In this document: positions 49,241-62,080 of the stretch, piece after piece
Layout: each line of letters begins with the position of its first letter
How positions within the stretch are numbered: the first letter of the stretch is position 1
NCBI GenBank assembly: GCA_951812925.1
Contig: OX638368.1
Location: forward strand, 7,316,001-7,380,000
DNA from: Calliopum simillimum
Lineage: Eukaryota > Arthropoda > Insecta > Diptera > Lauxaniidae
DNA: 64,000 bases
Direction: 5' to 3'
Notes under the pieces: model-generated
Seen by the model: the letters and a program-made list of their open reading frames with translations, nothing else
The model's database searches: none
Told to the model about the DNA's origin: nothing
Made by a program: the position numbers and the translations under genes

Positions 49241-50640
49241 TTTAGTTGGAAGCAATAATAATAATAATATAGCTATGTTGAAAATTACAACACTTTTTTT
49301 CCGAGAAGGTTATATCTTGTTCAAAAAGTAGCAAACTTATAAAACAGCCCTTTTATTTACTTATGAATTTGTTAACTTTCATTTCTCAATTTTATTAAAT
49401 TATAGACAACATTTTTGTTGCACAGTGTTCTTTTTGAAAAGCTTTTTTTAATTGATATGCAACACGATGCGTTTCTAAAGTGAGCGCAATAAATGATTGA
49501 TTTTTGGTTATGAATTATTTATTTGTGACTTTCAAATGTTTACCCATAAATGAATTAGTCATAAAAATAAATGTATTACAGAGAGAAAAAGAACGCTTTA
49601 AGAAAATCAGTGGAGGAGAACAATTATTATGCCTTACGCTAAGCAAATTTTTCACAAATTCCAAAGTCTTTAAAAAGATGTTCACTTTTAAAATATATTG
49701 AGGTTAGATCAACCTGAAATTTTTTTGAAATACTTCCAACTGAAATTTTGTAAAGGTGTCTGTGGTATCTCTTAAAATTTAAATTAAATTCGTATAAACG
49801 AATATATATAATAATTTCTCTTTTCCCATGATTGTTTAAGAAAGTGTAATTTTTTTTTGCTATATGAGTACTTTCTAAAGAAGGCGAATTCGCTAGAAAT
49901 TTATTAGTTGATAACGAATGACCATACCCTTTGTTAACTGTAAGTTAAACATTGAAAACAGATCCCAGAAATAAGCAAACTCCAGATTAGCGTATGACGC
50001 GCCATGCGTAATCATGCACCAGATCTGGTTAATGCAGGATCGTGCAAATCTAAGTGGATTCGAGAGTAGCGGAGCTCTTCATTCCAAACTTTGTTTTGGG
50101 GTACCAAGATCGAACAACTCTAAAAGTGTTTTCGGAACAGCAAGTGCGTGAACAGTTTCATACTACCAACGATAACAATTTAGAACGTGCCAATATAAAA
50201 ATTTCAGATAAAATTGTAGAACTTTTAAATTAATTGGCTTGGTTATGCAGTATTTGCTCGTTGCGGAATACATTTTTTTCGAAGTCAAAGTGTTGATACC
50301 TTGCTACACTTATTAGAAATCAATTCATATTGTAGTTAAAAAGACAACTTTAAATTTTATAATTTTATTAACATTCATGGGAATGAAAACCTTAATATTA
50401 CAATGGTAATTTGTTAGTGTTTTGAGATCACACTTAATTTAAGTTAATGGACCAATAGCCATAGACATAAAAACCAATTAATATAAATATGGTAAATTAT
50501 AAGGTAATAATACTAAGAAAAAATATGATATAATTTTACAGATATCCAACTGAAAATGAACATCCAAAAAGGGATCACCAACCAATCATTAAAACGAGCG
50601 TGGATGGGGCATGAAGTTGTAAAGCTTAGAATTGACTCAC

Positions 50641-51690
50641 ACGTATGACATCCGAATGTTTGAGATTTGTAGCATCTGTCAGAACCTTTGTGGAGCATTT
50701 CTTTTTTGGAACATCCTTAACAGCAGCAAGTTTGTTGTTCAATTCCGATAATTGTTTATTGGCATTATCAGGATCACTAATCGAACGACGTAATGTTGTG
50801 ACAGAAGCGCGTTTGGCATGAAATGAGCCACGCAAAAATCTGGCAAATTCATATGCAGGATTACGACACGATGATGATTTTTGTACTTGTGGCGGTGTTA
50901 CTTTAAAACTTGGCAGCAATGGTGGATGCATTTCAACAAAAGAAGAATCCGGTGAACAGTTACGACTGTAGCTGCTGCTGGTGGCATGTGTAAAACTTGA
51001 ACTTCCTCCCGAAGAGATGCCATCATCATCTTCAACATCAGAGTTGGAGGATTGTGCGGCAATAGCGCGACAATCCAAGTGCGCACGCAACGAAACTGGT
51101 GAGGTTGCAACACTGCTGCAGCGTGATGATGAGTCGCCAATTGATGATGTTGAGGTGGCTTTTAGTGACTTGGACTTTTTCTTTGCTGAGAAAAATTGTA
51201 GAACTTTGCAAGCAGAACGATAACTGGAACGTTCGGGTTGTGAACGTTGCAGCAATGGCGCGGTTGTATCATCGTTGATTTCTTGTTGTTCCGTAGGAGC
51301 TGTCATCATTTTTGGCAGCAATGTACCCTCGTTGTTTTGTGGTTGCTGTTTCTCTGATGTTGCGCCGCACTTTTTGCACTTTTTTGGTGTAGCGTGAGCT
51401 TGTCTTGCTAGATAGTCCTTAACGAATTGCTGTATACTTTCACGATCTAATTCTGTGACACAGGGACTGCGTGTACGTTGTGGACTTTTTAAAATATGTT
51501 TTACCTCGAAGCAGCTCTCAAAAGTGCCAGAATCGTTTATATTTCTGATGGATTGTACAAAACGTTCGACCATGTTTGCAATTGAAGAAGTTTCAGTGGT
51601 CGAAGTGTTATCAAAGTTCTTGATGATTTTTAATTTTTTAACAGGAGACGGCGGAGTTGACGGCTCGGAAGTTGTTACATTTTTACCCAT
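50641..51690 (-). CDS. loco: 350-codon first exon, probably an alternative 5' exon of loco
   Basis: ATG at 51690 opens MGKNVTTSEPSTPPSPVKK and the frame is open for 350 codons to a strong donor (atacgt|gtgagt) at phase 0, matching the phase of the loco acceptor at 23946. The sequence is Ser/Thr-rich with a CxxC pair (KKCKKCG), a basic SACKVLQFFSAKKKSK patch and a well-ordered stretch NPAYEFARFLRGSFHAKRAS followed by VTTLRRSISDPD, a likely phosphorylation or 14-3-3 type site. Read without splicing the ORF ends after 354 codons, just past the donor. Joined to loco it gives 1,320 residues. No other downstream minus-strand acceptor in a real gene was seen across 26.7 kb. The link is inference; an independent gene is possible. 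Confidence 0.7.
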
Positions 51691-52300
51691 GTTTTAGGCT
51701 AAAATATTTTTATTTATTTATTAAATTTAAAATCTTTTTTTATTTTGTTGTTTTATTTGCAATAAATTCGCTGAGTGTTTTTCTTTTTTTGTCTTATAAG
51801 ACTCTTGTGTGTTTGCTCTTTGCTAGTCTTCGTTAGACTGTGCAATTGAAAATCCTCAACTATAGAAGAAATCTATTTGAAATTAAAATTTAAATATCCT
51901 CCCTCTCTTTCTGTCTCGTTTCTCTATAATGGATTGGAGGTTGGGGTATGTTCTAAATGACGTATTGCGCTGCGCAAAAATACACCTTTACAACAACTAC
52001 TACGAAGATCACAATACGAAAGTACCTATACATCTGTTTCTATATAATTTTGCTGATCGTTCGTGTGCTCAATCAAAATATAGCGGTAGCAACGTATTCG
52101 ATCGATCAAACTTCACTACTCTCCAGTTGTAGTAAGCACTCTCTTTCTGTTGCGCATTTACGCTACGTGCGCCAAACTCAGTTAAGGCAGGGTAAACACG
52201 TGCGTCGTTAATCCAGTGCATTCGATCAAAGCACGATCATGACGCTTATTACTCATCATACTACGCGCTACATTATTGTCGCTTAGTGGGATACTTTCGT
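51691..52300. promoter_or_regulatory. upstream region of the 50641-51690 exon
   Basis: Directly 5' of the ATG is aaatattttag|cctaaaac, which could be an acceptor of a non-coding first exon. Further up are a CT-rich run (51899-51925, ctccctctctttctgtctcg) and a CpG-containing stretch 52130-52270. Suggestive of a promoter only. Confidence 0.3.
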
Positions 52301-53214
52301 CATAGATATGTATAAAACAAATACGGATATCTTAGACGATATGAAAGTGGTGAATAAACGTGTACAAAATGTAAATGTATTACAAACCCAGCAAACAATT
52401 TAATGATTTTTGAGTTCACAACTCATAGTTCAGTTCAGGCAAGTTTTCTGGGAATTTTGAAAATGGGCATTTTTTATAGATTTCGATGTGCTTTTTCCGA
52501 ATTTTATCTTTGCCGCTCGCGCCGCCTAAATCAAATCGTTTTAAAAACCAAAAGTGGTGCTGAAAAACATTTTTGTTTTAAAATTTAAACTTTTGAATTT
52601 AATATAAATTCGCTAAACTCGAATCGGTAATTTAAGTTCTTAAATTTTGGAGATAATGGCCATTTAATCTCGTACTTTTATTTGAATGGACAATATCTTC
52701 AAAACTACAGAGCTTACGGAGTAATTAAATGCAGCTCAAAACCAATATAAGAAGTTAGCAGTTAAAATTTTAAAACATAAATTTTTTCCATATTCAGGAC
52801 AACTTTTTGGTTTTTAAAATGGTTTGGGATGCACCAAATGTTCCCTGAAGTGAACCAAATTTTAGATGTTGCTTATTTTCATCAAAGAGAACATTTTGGT
52901 GCTGTAGGAGGCAATTCCAAGCGAACTTGTATCCATATGGCAACGCTAGGCTAGGTACTGTTTTAAGGTACAATGTTTTTAACAAAAAGCTACAACAGTA
53001 ATTTTCGACGTAACTTTCGATTTTGTAACGACCGCAGTATTGTTCTACCACGTCAGTATCTCGACATATTTTAACCCAAAACTTTCAAAAACTAGGTTTT
53101 ACGTATCTTTGAGGCTATTACACAACAAGACAAGGAATTTTTAAGCCATAAGATTGATGCCAATAACGAAAAGTATGATTATTTATTCATTTGTGTTGAA
53201 CAAATGGGGACATA

Positions 53215-53550
53215 ATAAAAATTGGCAAAAAGTTCGAGGTTTGAAAATTTCGTCGAAAAGTAGGACGTTTCTCGATGCCTCTGATGTTTTAAATTTTTTA
53301 ACGAAACGTAGGATGTACTTGTTTGTAAGAGGTATCGAATTGTCCGAGTTTTCGTCAAAAAATTATACGATGTCCTATTTTTCGGCAAAAAATCTGGAAC
53401 GGTCTACTTTTTCGACATAAGACCTTAGAAAATCCTACTTTTCGTTATATATATTTCGTCAAAAACAGGATGAAACGACTCAATTTTCGCCCCAAAAATC
53501 AACGACAACCTAGTTTTCGTTAGACAAATCATCCTACTTTTCGTATGTGG
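53215..53550. repeat. degenerate tandem repeat (cgaaaagtaggac)
   Basis: Variants of cgaaaagtaggacgttt or aaaacgaaaactaggttg recur about every 35-45 bases (53255, 53305, 53350, 53385, 53430, 53475, 53510, 53540 approximately) in one orientation. Translations are repeat artefacts. Confidence 0.5.
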
Positions 53551-55059
53551 CATCGAGTTTATAATGTAATTGTAATTTATTTCAAAACCCAAATTGAACT
53601 ATATCGATATCTTTCATTTCCCATTTTATTTATACTTTAAAATGTATGCCTCGAAAAAATCTTTGAATTTCAAAAAAAAAAAAAAAACGATACGGTTCTA
53701 TTAGAGCATTTGTAAATATCAGATTGTATGCCTCAAAACAGCTATTTTTGCAACTTTAAGCAAGGAAATCTGAAGAACTAGAGTCAATTCAGACAGACAA
53801 ATCATACCCTAAGTTTTTAATAACCTTAGTGAACTTGAATTAACTCAAAAAACAAAAGCCGTGAAAATAAAATTTGTTTTAGTCGCCTTGTGCTATAAAT
53901 TGCTTTTATTTTTTTTATAAAAATGAAAATTTCAAAACAGGCGTGAATAGACATTGTGATTCTTAATTACTTTTTCGCTGTTTACTTCTTTATATATGTT
54001 ATCATTTTGTTCTATTTTTCTGAAATTATTTAGCTGTAAAGCAGGAATTATAATTTTATTCTGTTTGAAGGTGTTAACATTTAAAACTCATTTTGGAGAG
54101 TCATTTATGATTCAACATCGCGAGTCGGGTACAAATCATATTGGAGGAGTCTTACACGATTCCTTTGAATTAGTTTTTCACAACTGGAAACTTTCTCCTT
54201 AAATTTTGAAAGGAACCAAGCATTGCTCGACATCAGCATATAAGCTAGCGGGCACGATTGATTTGATCACAACAATACGACTCTTTCTTTCGCGATACAA
54301 AATGTTTGCTGGGTATGCGCATGCAATAACAACATAATCATGATTTGAATTTGAATATCAAACGGACGGACAGATAGATACGAATTTAATGTGATGATGA
54401 GTAAAGTTTCACCATAAGTGTCAACATATTTTTATTGTTGTTAAGGGCTCTTGTATGGATATGGATTTGTGTTATGTGACTAACAGAAACCTGTTGCTTT
54501 CTCGTTGTCTATGCGAAAATGCAACCTAATAGGGTATTTTAGTGTTTGTCGAGCACTGTAATAATTTGGCAATTAAGTTTAAACTTTTTGATGTTCTGAA
54601 CAAAAATAAAAAATGGGCGTTTTAGCGGATGTTTTTCTTGAGGAACATAAAAAAATTGTATTTTGTAGAAAGCATTAAAATGGTTTTTTATTTAATGAGA
54701 TTTTCATGTATGTTTTTTCTTTCTTTTAATGAGTTTTTAAGGAAGCTTTGCTTTGTTTTTATTTAACGAGGGTGCATTAATTCGTTCGTCAATGGCCTTG
54801 TTTCACAAAGAAAACAGCTGGTCATGCTATTAACTTTATTATATACAAAACCACATAATTGTCCGACATGAATTAGTGACCGAAAGAAGTCATTTATTAC
54901 TTTTGACCTTGATTGCCTTGAAAACGGTTGAATCTATGGGAAAAATGAATTTGATCTTTTTTCTTTTTTTTTAAGTCATATCCATCCGGAAAAGTGTTCG
55001 AAAGATTCCTTCTCGTTAGCAACTTCGACAGAAGGTATTAAAGGGGATAACTATTATTT

Positions 55060-55560
55060 CGGCATGTTTGCCGATGACCCAGTATCCAGTGCAAACCAAA
55101 GCAATTCTTGCAATATCAGTGCGGTTTTTGATGTTTTCGAGTTGTTAACATCTGGCTTTTGTCTTGGTAAGGACATGCAAGAAAATCCTTTTGTTCACTT
55201 GGCCTATCGGAGTGTATACGCACTTTGAATAGATCCCGCTCAGAGATAAGCCATGTCTTGCTAGTTTATCAGCCTTCTCATTACCCTCAATATTGAGTTT
55301 AGCGTCTTGATATCGGCCTGATCATCAGAGAAGATCGCCACTTGCCTACAACTGAGGTTAGTAGTCTCTACTAGCCTACATGCTTTGAGAATGTCATAAA
55401 ACAAAAAGAATGAGATAAATTGAGGTCCTCTGAAAATACACCTGTACGTATGCACGCCACAGTCTATCTTCATGGCATCTGTGTATATTTCCATTGAATA
55501 CGTTGGGGAAGACACATACCAAAGATTTTCTCAAAATATTGAATGGGGCAGATGTAATCA
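55060..55560 (-). pseudogene. non-LTR retrotransposon RNase H domain remnant
   Basis: Minus-strand frames give EIYTDAMKIDCGVHTY (RNase H first acidic block), AILKACRLVET-like and NLSCRQVAIFSDDQADIKTL (DSQAA block), then EGNEKADKLARHGL and YTPIGQVNKRIFLHVLTKT. This is the order seen in RNase H domains of Jockey/I-group LINE elements. Frameshifts and stops show it is dead. No reverse transcriptase was found beside it. Confidence 0.7.
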
Positions 55561-55939
55561 GTGGGTGAGTTAAAAAGTTCGATTGTGACCATAATTCTTT
55601 GGTATGCAGAAACCGGCTACTCTGGCTTTAATGATGATGTTGAAGGGAACAGATGCAAAGTTTTCCGAACGCAGTCCTTTGTATGAGGGTTGAGATACGT
55701 TTACTTTAAAGGGTGATATCGCGAAAGGTAAGAGTCGAATCGGAAAAGTTTAAAGGTATAGTTTGACAAGGAAGATTATGGCTATTCGCTGCCATGGAAA
55801 AAAGATTTTCACTTTTTCCTGGAACTGCGCTATAAGCCTGAAAACAGCGCTTTTTGCAATTTTAAACAAGGATATCTGCAGGAATATAAGTAATTCTGAC
55901 TACGGGTTCGGCGTCGAAAAGTACATATGTCTAGTCAAC

Positions 55940-56260
55940 AATTCACACCATTTTTATATATATTCACTTTGTCCTTCCGTTTGTAACGCAGAGAAGGAGG
56001 CGTGGCAGATATAGAAAAGTATATATATTCTCGATCAGCGTCACCTCCTGAGTCGATATAGCCATGTCCGTCTGCCTGGCTGGCTGTGTGTGGAAATACA
56101 TTTTTTGGGAAAACTAAGCTTGATAATTCAATGAAATTTGGTGCACAGCCTCCGTGGTCAAAGTTAACTCGGGGGATTGAAAATAAGCGAAATCGGTCCA
56201 CGGACACGCCTACCGCCCATACAAAAAATATATTCAAAATGCAATTTTTTGAGTATTTTT
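55940..56260. repeat. fly dispersed repeat (agccatgtccgtctgcctg)
   Basis: Contains gatcagcgtcacctcctgag, atagccatgtccgtctgcct, aaatttggtgcacagcctcc and cggacacgcctaccgcccat, phrases typical of a family of fly interspersed/tandem repeats. A related piece (gagggcgtggcacctcccat) continues at 57235-57345, so the structure at 56290-57196 probably inserted into it. Confidence 0.5.
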
Positions 56261-56289
56261 CACGATAATACTACCAAAGTGCACATAAA

Positions 56290-57196
56290 GCCCAAACTCC
56301 AATAGCGCGTCGGCAGTAGCAGTGGCAGTGTTCGAAAACAGTTGTCATTTTAGAACGCACTACTTTATATGAAAGTAACTACAATACAGCAGCGGCAGTA
56401 CACAGCGCTGTGCAATTTTTCTCTATTTCTAAATTTACTGCCACTGCCTCTCATTTGAATATTTTCGAATTTTTCGAACTTCAAAATTTTGAGAAAAAAA
56501 CATGTCATTTGTTAAAATTTTTAAGTTTGTGACATTTTAAAATTTATATTGTGAGTTGTGCGTTAAAATTAAAGCCCAAACTCCAATAGCGCGTCGACAG
56601 TTGCTGTGGCAGTTTTCGAAGCAGTATTTTACTGCCGGTATTTGCTGCCACTGCCAATGTATCCACAATAGCGCGTCGTCAGTGGCACCGGCAGTGTTCG
56701 AATATAAACTGTTTTCGCGAACAAACTCAATTATTTTTCTTTTAATTTTAACACAAAACACACAATATAAATTTTAAATTTTCACAGATTTAAATATTTT
56801 TACAAATGACATGTTTTTCTTTTATATTTTTGAAGTTCGAAAAATTCGAAAATATTCAAATGAGAGGCAGTGGCAGTGAATTTAGAAATAGAGAAATATT
56901 GCACAGCGCTGTGTACTGCCGCTGCTGTATTGTAGTTACTTTCATATAAAGTAGTGCGTTCTAAAATGACAACTGTTTTCGAACACAGCCACTGCCACTG
57001 CCGACGCGTTATTGGAGTTTGGGCTTAAAAGATAAAATAATGAGTTCGTTCGCGAAAACTGTTTTTATTCAAACACTGCCAGTGCCACTGCTGACGCGCT
57101 ATTGTGGATACATCGGCAGTGAGAGCAAATACTGGCAGTAAAATACTGCTTCGAAAACAGCCACTGCCACTGCCGACGCGCTATTGGAGTTTGGGC
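56290..57196. mobile_element. interlocked inverted-repeat MITEs (gcccaaactccaatagc)
   Basis: gcccaaactccaatagcgcg occurs at 56290 and 56574, and its inverse ends at 57024 and 57196. Arm A (56290-56521) pairs with 56795-57024; arm B (56574-56735) pairs with 57025-57196. Both carry repeated cagtggcagtggc-type segments. The order is A B A' B', not nested. No coding content. Confidence 0.75.
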
Positions 57197-57234
57197 TTAA
57201 ATACTACGAATTGTAAGCGCAAGCTCTTCGCAAA

Positions 57235-57350
57235 AACTGGCCGAATTCGGACAAGAGGGCGTGGCACCTCCCATATAAGCAAAAGGTTCAAAATACAGCA
57301 GTGTAGGGTATTTAATATTTGGCCAGGCCAAAAGTTACACCCTTACTAGT
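57235..57350. repeat. downstream part of the fly dispersed repeat
   Basis: ggccgaattcggacaagagg gcgtggcacctcccatataa then cagtgtagggtatttaatat, matching the repeat type at 55940-56260 on the far side of the interlocked MITEs. Confidence 0.4.
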
Positions 57351-60280
57351 TTTATTTTGTGAGCCTGTGAAATCAACAGCCTTCTGTTACTTGATTTTTA
57401 AAATCAGTTCAATCTTAAAATACATCACATGCCCAAACCGGGGATTTTTACTATTTTCTGAAGACATGCAACATTTGCCTTTTTATTAAATAACAAAGGG
57501 TATATTAACATTTTATTGAATTTTTTTAGGGACTTTTTACGTATATTATTTAAAGGTTTTTTTTTACAATTGCGAATATTTTCCGCATGACTTTTAGTGA
57601 CGGAATAACCCGTTTAAAATTCGTTGCGTATAAAAATTGGAAGTACAGATTAATATCGCAATGATGTAAACTGTCGAACTGTTAAACTGTCAACTGGTAA
57701 AAAACATGACAACAAATTAAAAAGCCACAACCGACAAGATCACGCGTCCAAAGCGTATAATGAATGACAATCGATGCGAATTACTAGAAATAGTAAAATG
57801 ATTCATAATTTTTGCATGGAAATGAAGTGGTAATTTTAAACAATAGAAAAATTTAGCTATAAATGTAAAAATGCAATTTTGAATTATTAACGTTTTGAAA
57901 TTTTTATTGTGCACATTAATTTAGATATTTTTTTTTTGAAAAATTAATTCCAAAAATGCCTGCCTGGTGATTCTGTGAAATTAAAATGTTGCCACTTCAA
58001 GCGAATTTATTGCAAATAAAATCAATATGTTTTTCGGGTAAACACAATTTGGGGCGTAAATTTTTTAACGATGCTGCCCAAATTGTAAACAAACACTAAT
58101 GCGTTAATAACTTACACACATAAACAAATAATAGAGAGATATAAATCCTTGTACACATTTTGTTGTAGCGTATGATAAATCAAAATAAGCACTATGATGA
58201 AAATTTGCTGCGGGAAATTATGGAAAATACCCCAAAACGCAGGAAAAAAGTTCGTTTCCCCTTAAGTTTTCAAAAATAGATTTTTAGCAATAAATTTTTT
58301 GCATCGAAATTTTGCTTGGTTGCACTTTTGTTTGTGTGTGAATTTGTTGTTTATTTATTTTGTTCAGCAGTTGATATTTTATCACAAGATCAATGTTGCT
58401 GCTACTGCTGATGATAATTTGTGCAGTGATAGATTTTCGAGTATTTTGTTTATTATTGAAATATTTGGAATTTTTGCTGCAAATAACGCAGCATTAGTAA
58501 TGACGTTATGTAAATGGTTAAAAATAGTAAAAAAAATATTTTGCGTTGTACAAAATATATCACACGCCCTCCCACCGGGAAGATCAGTGATCGCGCTTAA
58601 TGTTTTTTTTTTTGGAGAGGAAATTTTTTTTTTGTTTATTTTGGACGAGTGTTTTCCTTTTCTTGGTTTTTTTTTTGTTTATTTTTAGAGCAACATTGAA
58701 TTACGTTGAATTAAATTGTTAAACACTTGGGCATTTTTATTTGTTTTTATTTGGTGGAATTTTTATATTTTTTTTAACAGTTTTGTTTTTCACCGTAAAA
58801 TTTATAGAAAAAAAAAAGGAAAAATTATAGCAAATTTTACTTTGGCGCCAACTTGATTTTTCGCTCAAGCACATTTACGCTTTGTTGTAAAATTTTCACT
58901 TGAATTAATGTACAAAAATTACACTTTTAGTTTTCATATTAAAGTAAAATGTTTATAACAACACAACTGTAATAACGCGGAAACAATACGTAAACTTTAG
59001 TATGTTTTTTTTTCGCAGTTTAAAGAAACTTTTATTATTTAAATTTTGTGCGATTTAATTTATTTTCATTAATGTTGACTAATCAATAAAATGTTGTATT
59101 TGTCAATAATCCGAGTAAAGCGCACAGAGCGTTCTCGCGTTTCAATTTCTTCGAACTTTGCTTACAGACTGTTTTGACTTGGCTTGAAGTCATTTGTTCA
59201 GAGCGCGCTGCGGCCGCTGTTATTGTCGTTCACCACCACCAATGTTGCTGACGTTAATGTCGCCGGTGACTCAAAAGCGGTCATGTTATTGTTGTTGTTG
59301 GTGGTTATTCTACCAATAACACAAGAGTCAAAACGACAGACGGCATAACATTTATACTACATACTTAAACACACACATGGCTTGAAATATACACTCAACA
59401 AACGTTGCTTAAAGGTCGGCGGCTCAGGTGTTTTTTTATATGTTGGAAAAAAAAAAATGCGCGCTACCACTAAAAGAAAATTTCGTTACTGGATTGATAT
59501 TTTCGCTTTTAACTTAGCTGTTTTCGAATTTACAGACATTAAGTTCGAATTGGGCACACATAAAATTGGAATACGCCACCAATGGTGACATGTTACGAAT
59601 TTGTTTATTTTGATTAACATTTAATATTGGCGTATCGCAATAAATTTAATAAAATCTCCAACTTTCCTTTTGATCAAATGACAAACTAAATGTTTAACAT
59701 TAAAAATTTAAGACTTTGGTTTTTTAATGTTTTGAAATAAATCACGATGAGACTGGTTTGTGTGAAACAAAAAAAAAAATTTTTTTGAGCTACGATCCAC
59801 GCCCTCCGCTAATTTTGTTCTATTTGTGCCCCCTCACCCAAATTGGTTTCAAAATTTTCAGTTGCTAAAAAGTGGTCTTGACATTTTCCCGATGCTGCCC
59901 ACTTTTTGTGCATTATAAGGCATTGATGGTCAGTAGCTCAAGTAAGTAGTAGTGGGCGACGCCACGCCTCTTCAGAAGCATCTACAAAGCCAAAATCTAG
60001 TTCATTTTTCATTCTATGCTAATGTGCATTATTTTCTAAAGTTTCAGCCGTTCTTGAAAAAATAGGGCCAGACTTTCTACTTTTTTATTACAATTTTAAG
60101 TTGTTTCAATTATCTCTTCTGAATTATTTTTACACCAGTCCGGGGCTAGTTGTGGTGTGAAGTAGTCTTTTAACAACTAATCTTCAACCAGTGGAGTCAT
60201 GTGTAGTCAACCTACCGTAATATTTTTTTTTTTTTTTATTTGAGTTTACATTTTCTTAAAATAAATTAAATAAAGATAAA

Positions 60281-61040
60281 TTAGGGGAAGGTAACCGGTT
60301 GTGGGCCGGGTTTCGTTTTTTGCCCGTAACTTGCATTCAAGTATACATTTTTCGGACTTGTGGGTAACAATGGAAAGCTAGAGGCAGTAGGTAACCAAAA
60401 AGAAACAATTTTTCTATAATTTTTCAACAAAAAATTTTTTTTAACAAATTTTGTAAAGAGCTTGTTTTTGGACAACAAAAATTTTATAACCGGTTGTGGG
60501 CCACCCTGAAAAATCTACTTCAAATGCAAAATTATGAAAAAAAAACCAGTAAAGAAATATGCATTATTAAAATTTATTTATCAATGGCGAAATAACATCA
60601 AGAAAATGTGGCTTATTAAACATCCTCATCGGATTCGCAATTTTTGCATGTATAATAGCTCTTTTCTATAGCAGCGCATTCCTTAAGTGACTGGCAAAAT
60701 TCTCGTGGCGATAAATTTTGAGCAAACTCGATATAAAATCGGAAAATTTAACGCAAATACTGCATAAAAATGCATAACACTCACCTCTTTGCAATATTTC
60801 ACTTCGCTTTATCACACTCGCAAAATCTTCAGAAATTACTTTATTGAAAATTTCTTCGTAAATTTTTTTTGTTTTGTTGTAGCTGCGGGTCAGATGCGTC
60901 CTTTCACTTCAATTTTTGCACTAATACTGTCTATTGTCAATGTACACATAACCTTATACTCAGATCTGTCATATTTTATAAACGTCAAAAAATACAAGGG
61001 GTGGCCCATAACCGGTGACGGCCCACAGCCGGTTACCTAA
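60281..61040. mobile_element. 760-bp TIR element (gtaaccggttgtgggcc)
   Basis: Ends ttaggggaaggtaaccggtt (60281) and the inverse ccggttacctaa (61040). A second inner copy of ataaccggttgtgggccacc lies at 60487 with its inverse ggggtggcccataaccggtg at 60999. No transposase readable. Confidence 0.7.
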
Positions 61041-62080
61041 CTCTACATTCATAACAACATTATTAAAAATGAATTCATTAATTTAATTTTTCTCCACAAT
61101 TTATTTTGACACACAATTCAAGTGACACAAACTATTTCAAAATCAAAAACGAAAATTTTATTTTGTTTTCGTTACGATTACAATTTATTTGCCCCTACAA
61201 ACTTCAAACTGTAATCAAACTGGCCCCCACTGCATCCTTTTTTCACTAGTTTCGGGCTAGTACTAATCGTTAACTAGTATTTTTTGTGGACTGTCCCATA
61301 TTTTTACTGCTGGGTACAGAAAGAATATTTTTTGTTTTGAAAATTGAATTTGAATTGAATATTTTTCAAATTATATGACAGCTGATACGTAGCTTACACG
61401 TTTTCAGAAATGTGTGCTGCTGAAAACAAGCTTTCAAACTTTCGAGTTTTTCATGGTATACGAGTTAACGAGATTAAAGGAATCCGCTTACTATTTTTAT
61501 TTCTGTTTGTTGGAATTTTTACAGTTTTTTTCTTCTCTTTGTGAGTATCACAGACATTGTTTTAACAATATAAACAAAACTGTATCAGCCCCCAAAAGGT
61601 TTCCGATTTTGAAAAAACAAAATTTAAAAAAAAAATCATCAAAATCGGAGCTGTTCTTGAGGACTTCCGACGAAACACTACAGCCTGGATTAGCGCCATA
61701 TGCCTGAATAGAGCATGTTTCGTAGTTTAGACTAAGGGATCCTAGACCTGATAGAGAGAAATGGTCAGATTCGGGTAGACCAACCGCAAATTAACAAAGA
61801 AAAAAGTTATGGAGTTCTCATTCAAAATTTCGTGTTATTGGATTCCGAAAAAGCAGAAATTTCAGAACAAGCCTGGTAAATTGTATTTTATAAAAACTCA
61901 AAAATCTTATGTTGTAATATTAATTCTTAATCATTTTTGAATATGTAACTTTTATGTGAAAAACAGTAAAATATTTAAATTTTTTTTTGCTTTTTTAAAG
62001 AGGGGCACGAACGAGCTTGTGAAAAACTTGAAAATGGTTAAGAAAGCAAAAATGATTGAGAACCGCTGCTCTAAAGCAAT

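Larger units (their letters stand above)
23947..50640. other. 26.7 kb probable loco intron, repeat-rich
   Basis: No host-gene exon is recognisable on either strand. Stretches without a listed repeat (25.8-27.9, 33.0-34.4, 36.6-38.1, 39.4-41.1, 46.5-47.9 and 49.3-50.6 kb) are AT-rich with homopolymer runs and show nothing I can name. Listed elements fill much of the rest. Confidence 0.5.

Noticed and set aside
58299..58688. 129-codon plus-strand frame
   Set aside because: Built from T-rich runs giving F/I/L-rich translation; no recognisable domain, and no supporting splice or regulatory context.
60120..61320. Outer pair of ggggctagt/cgggctagtac motifs around the 60281 element
   Set aside because: The two motifs are in the same orientation and only loosely alike, so a host MITE could not be defined.
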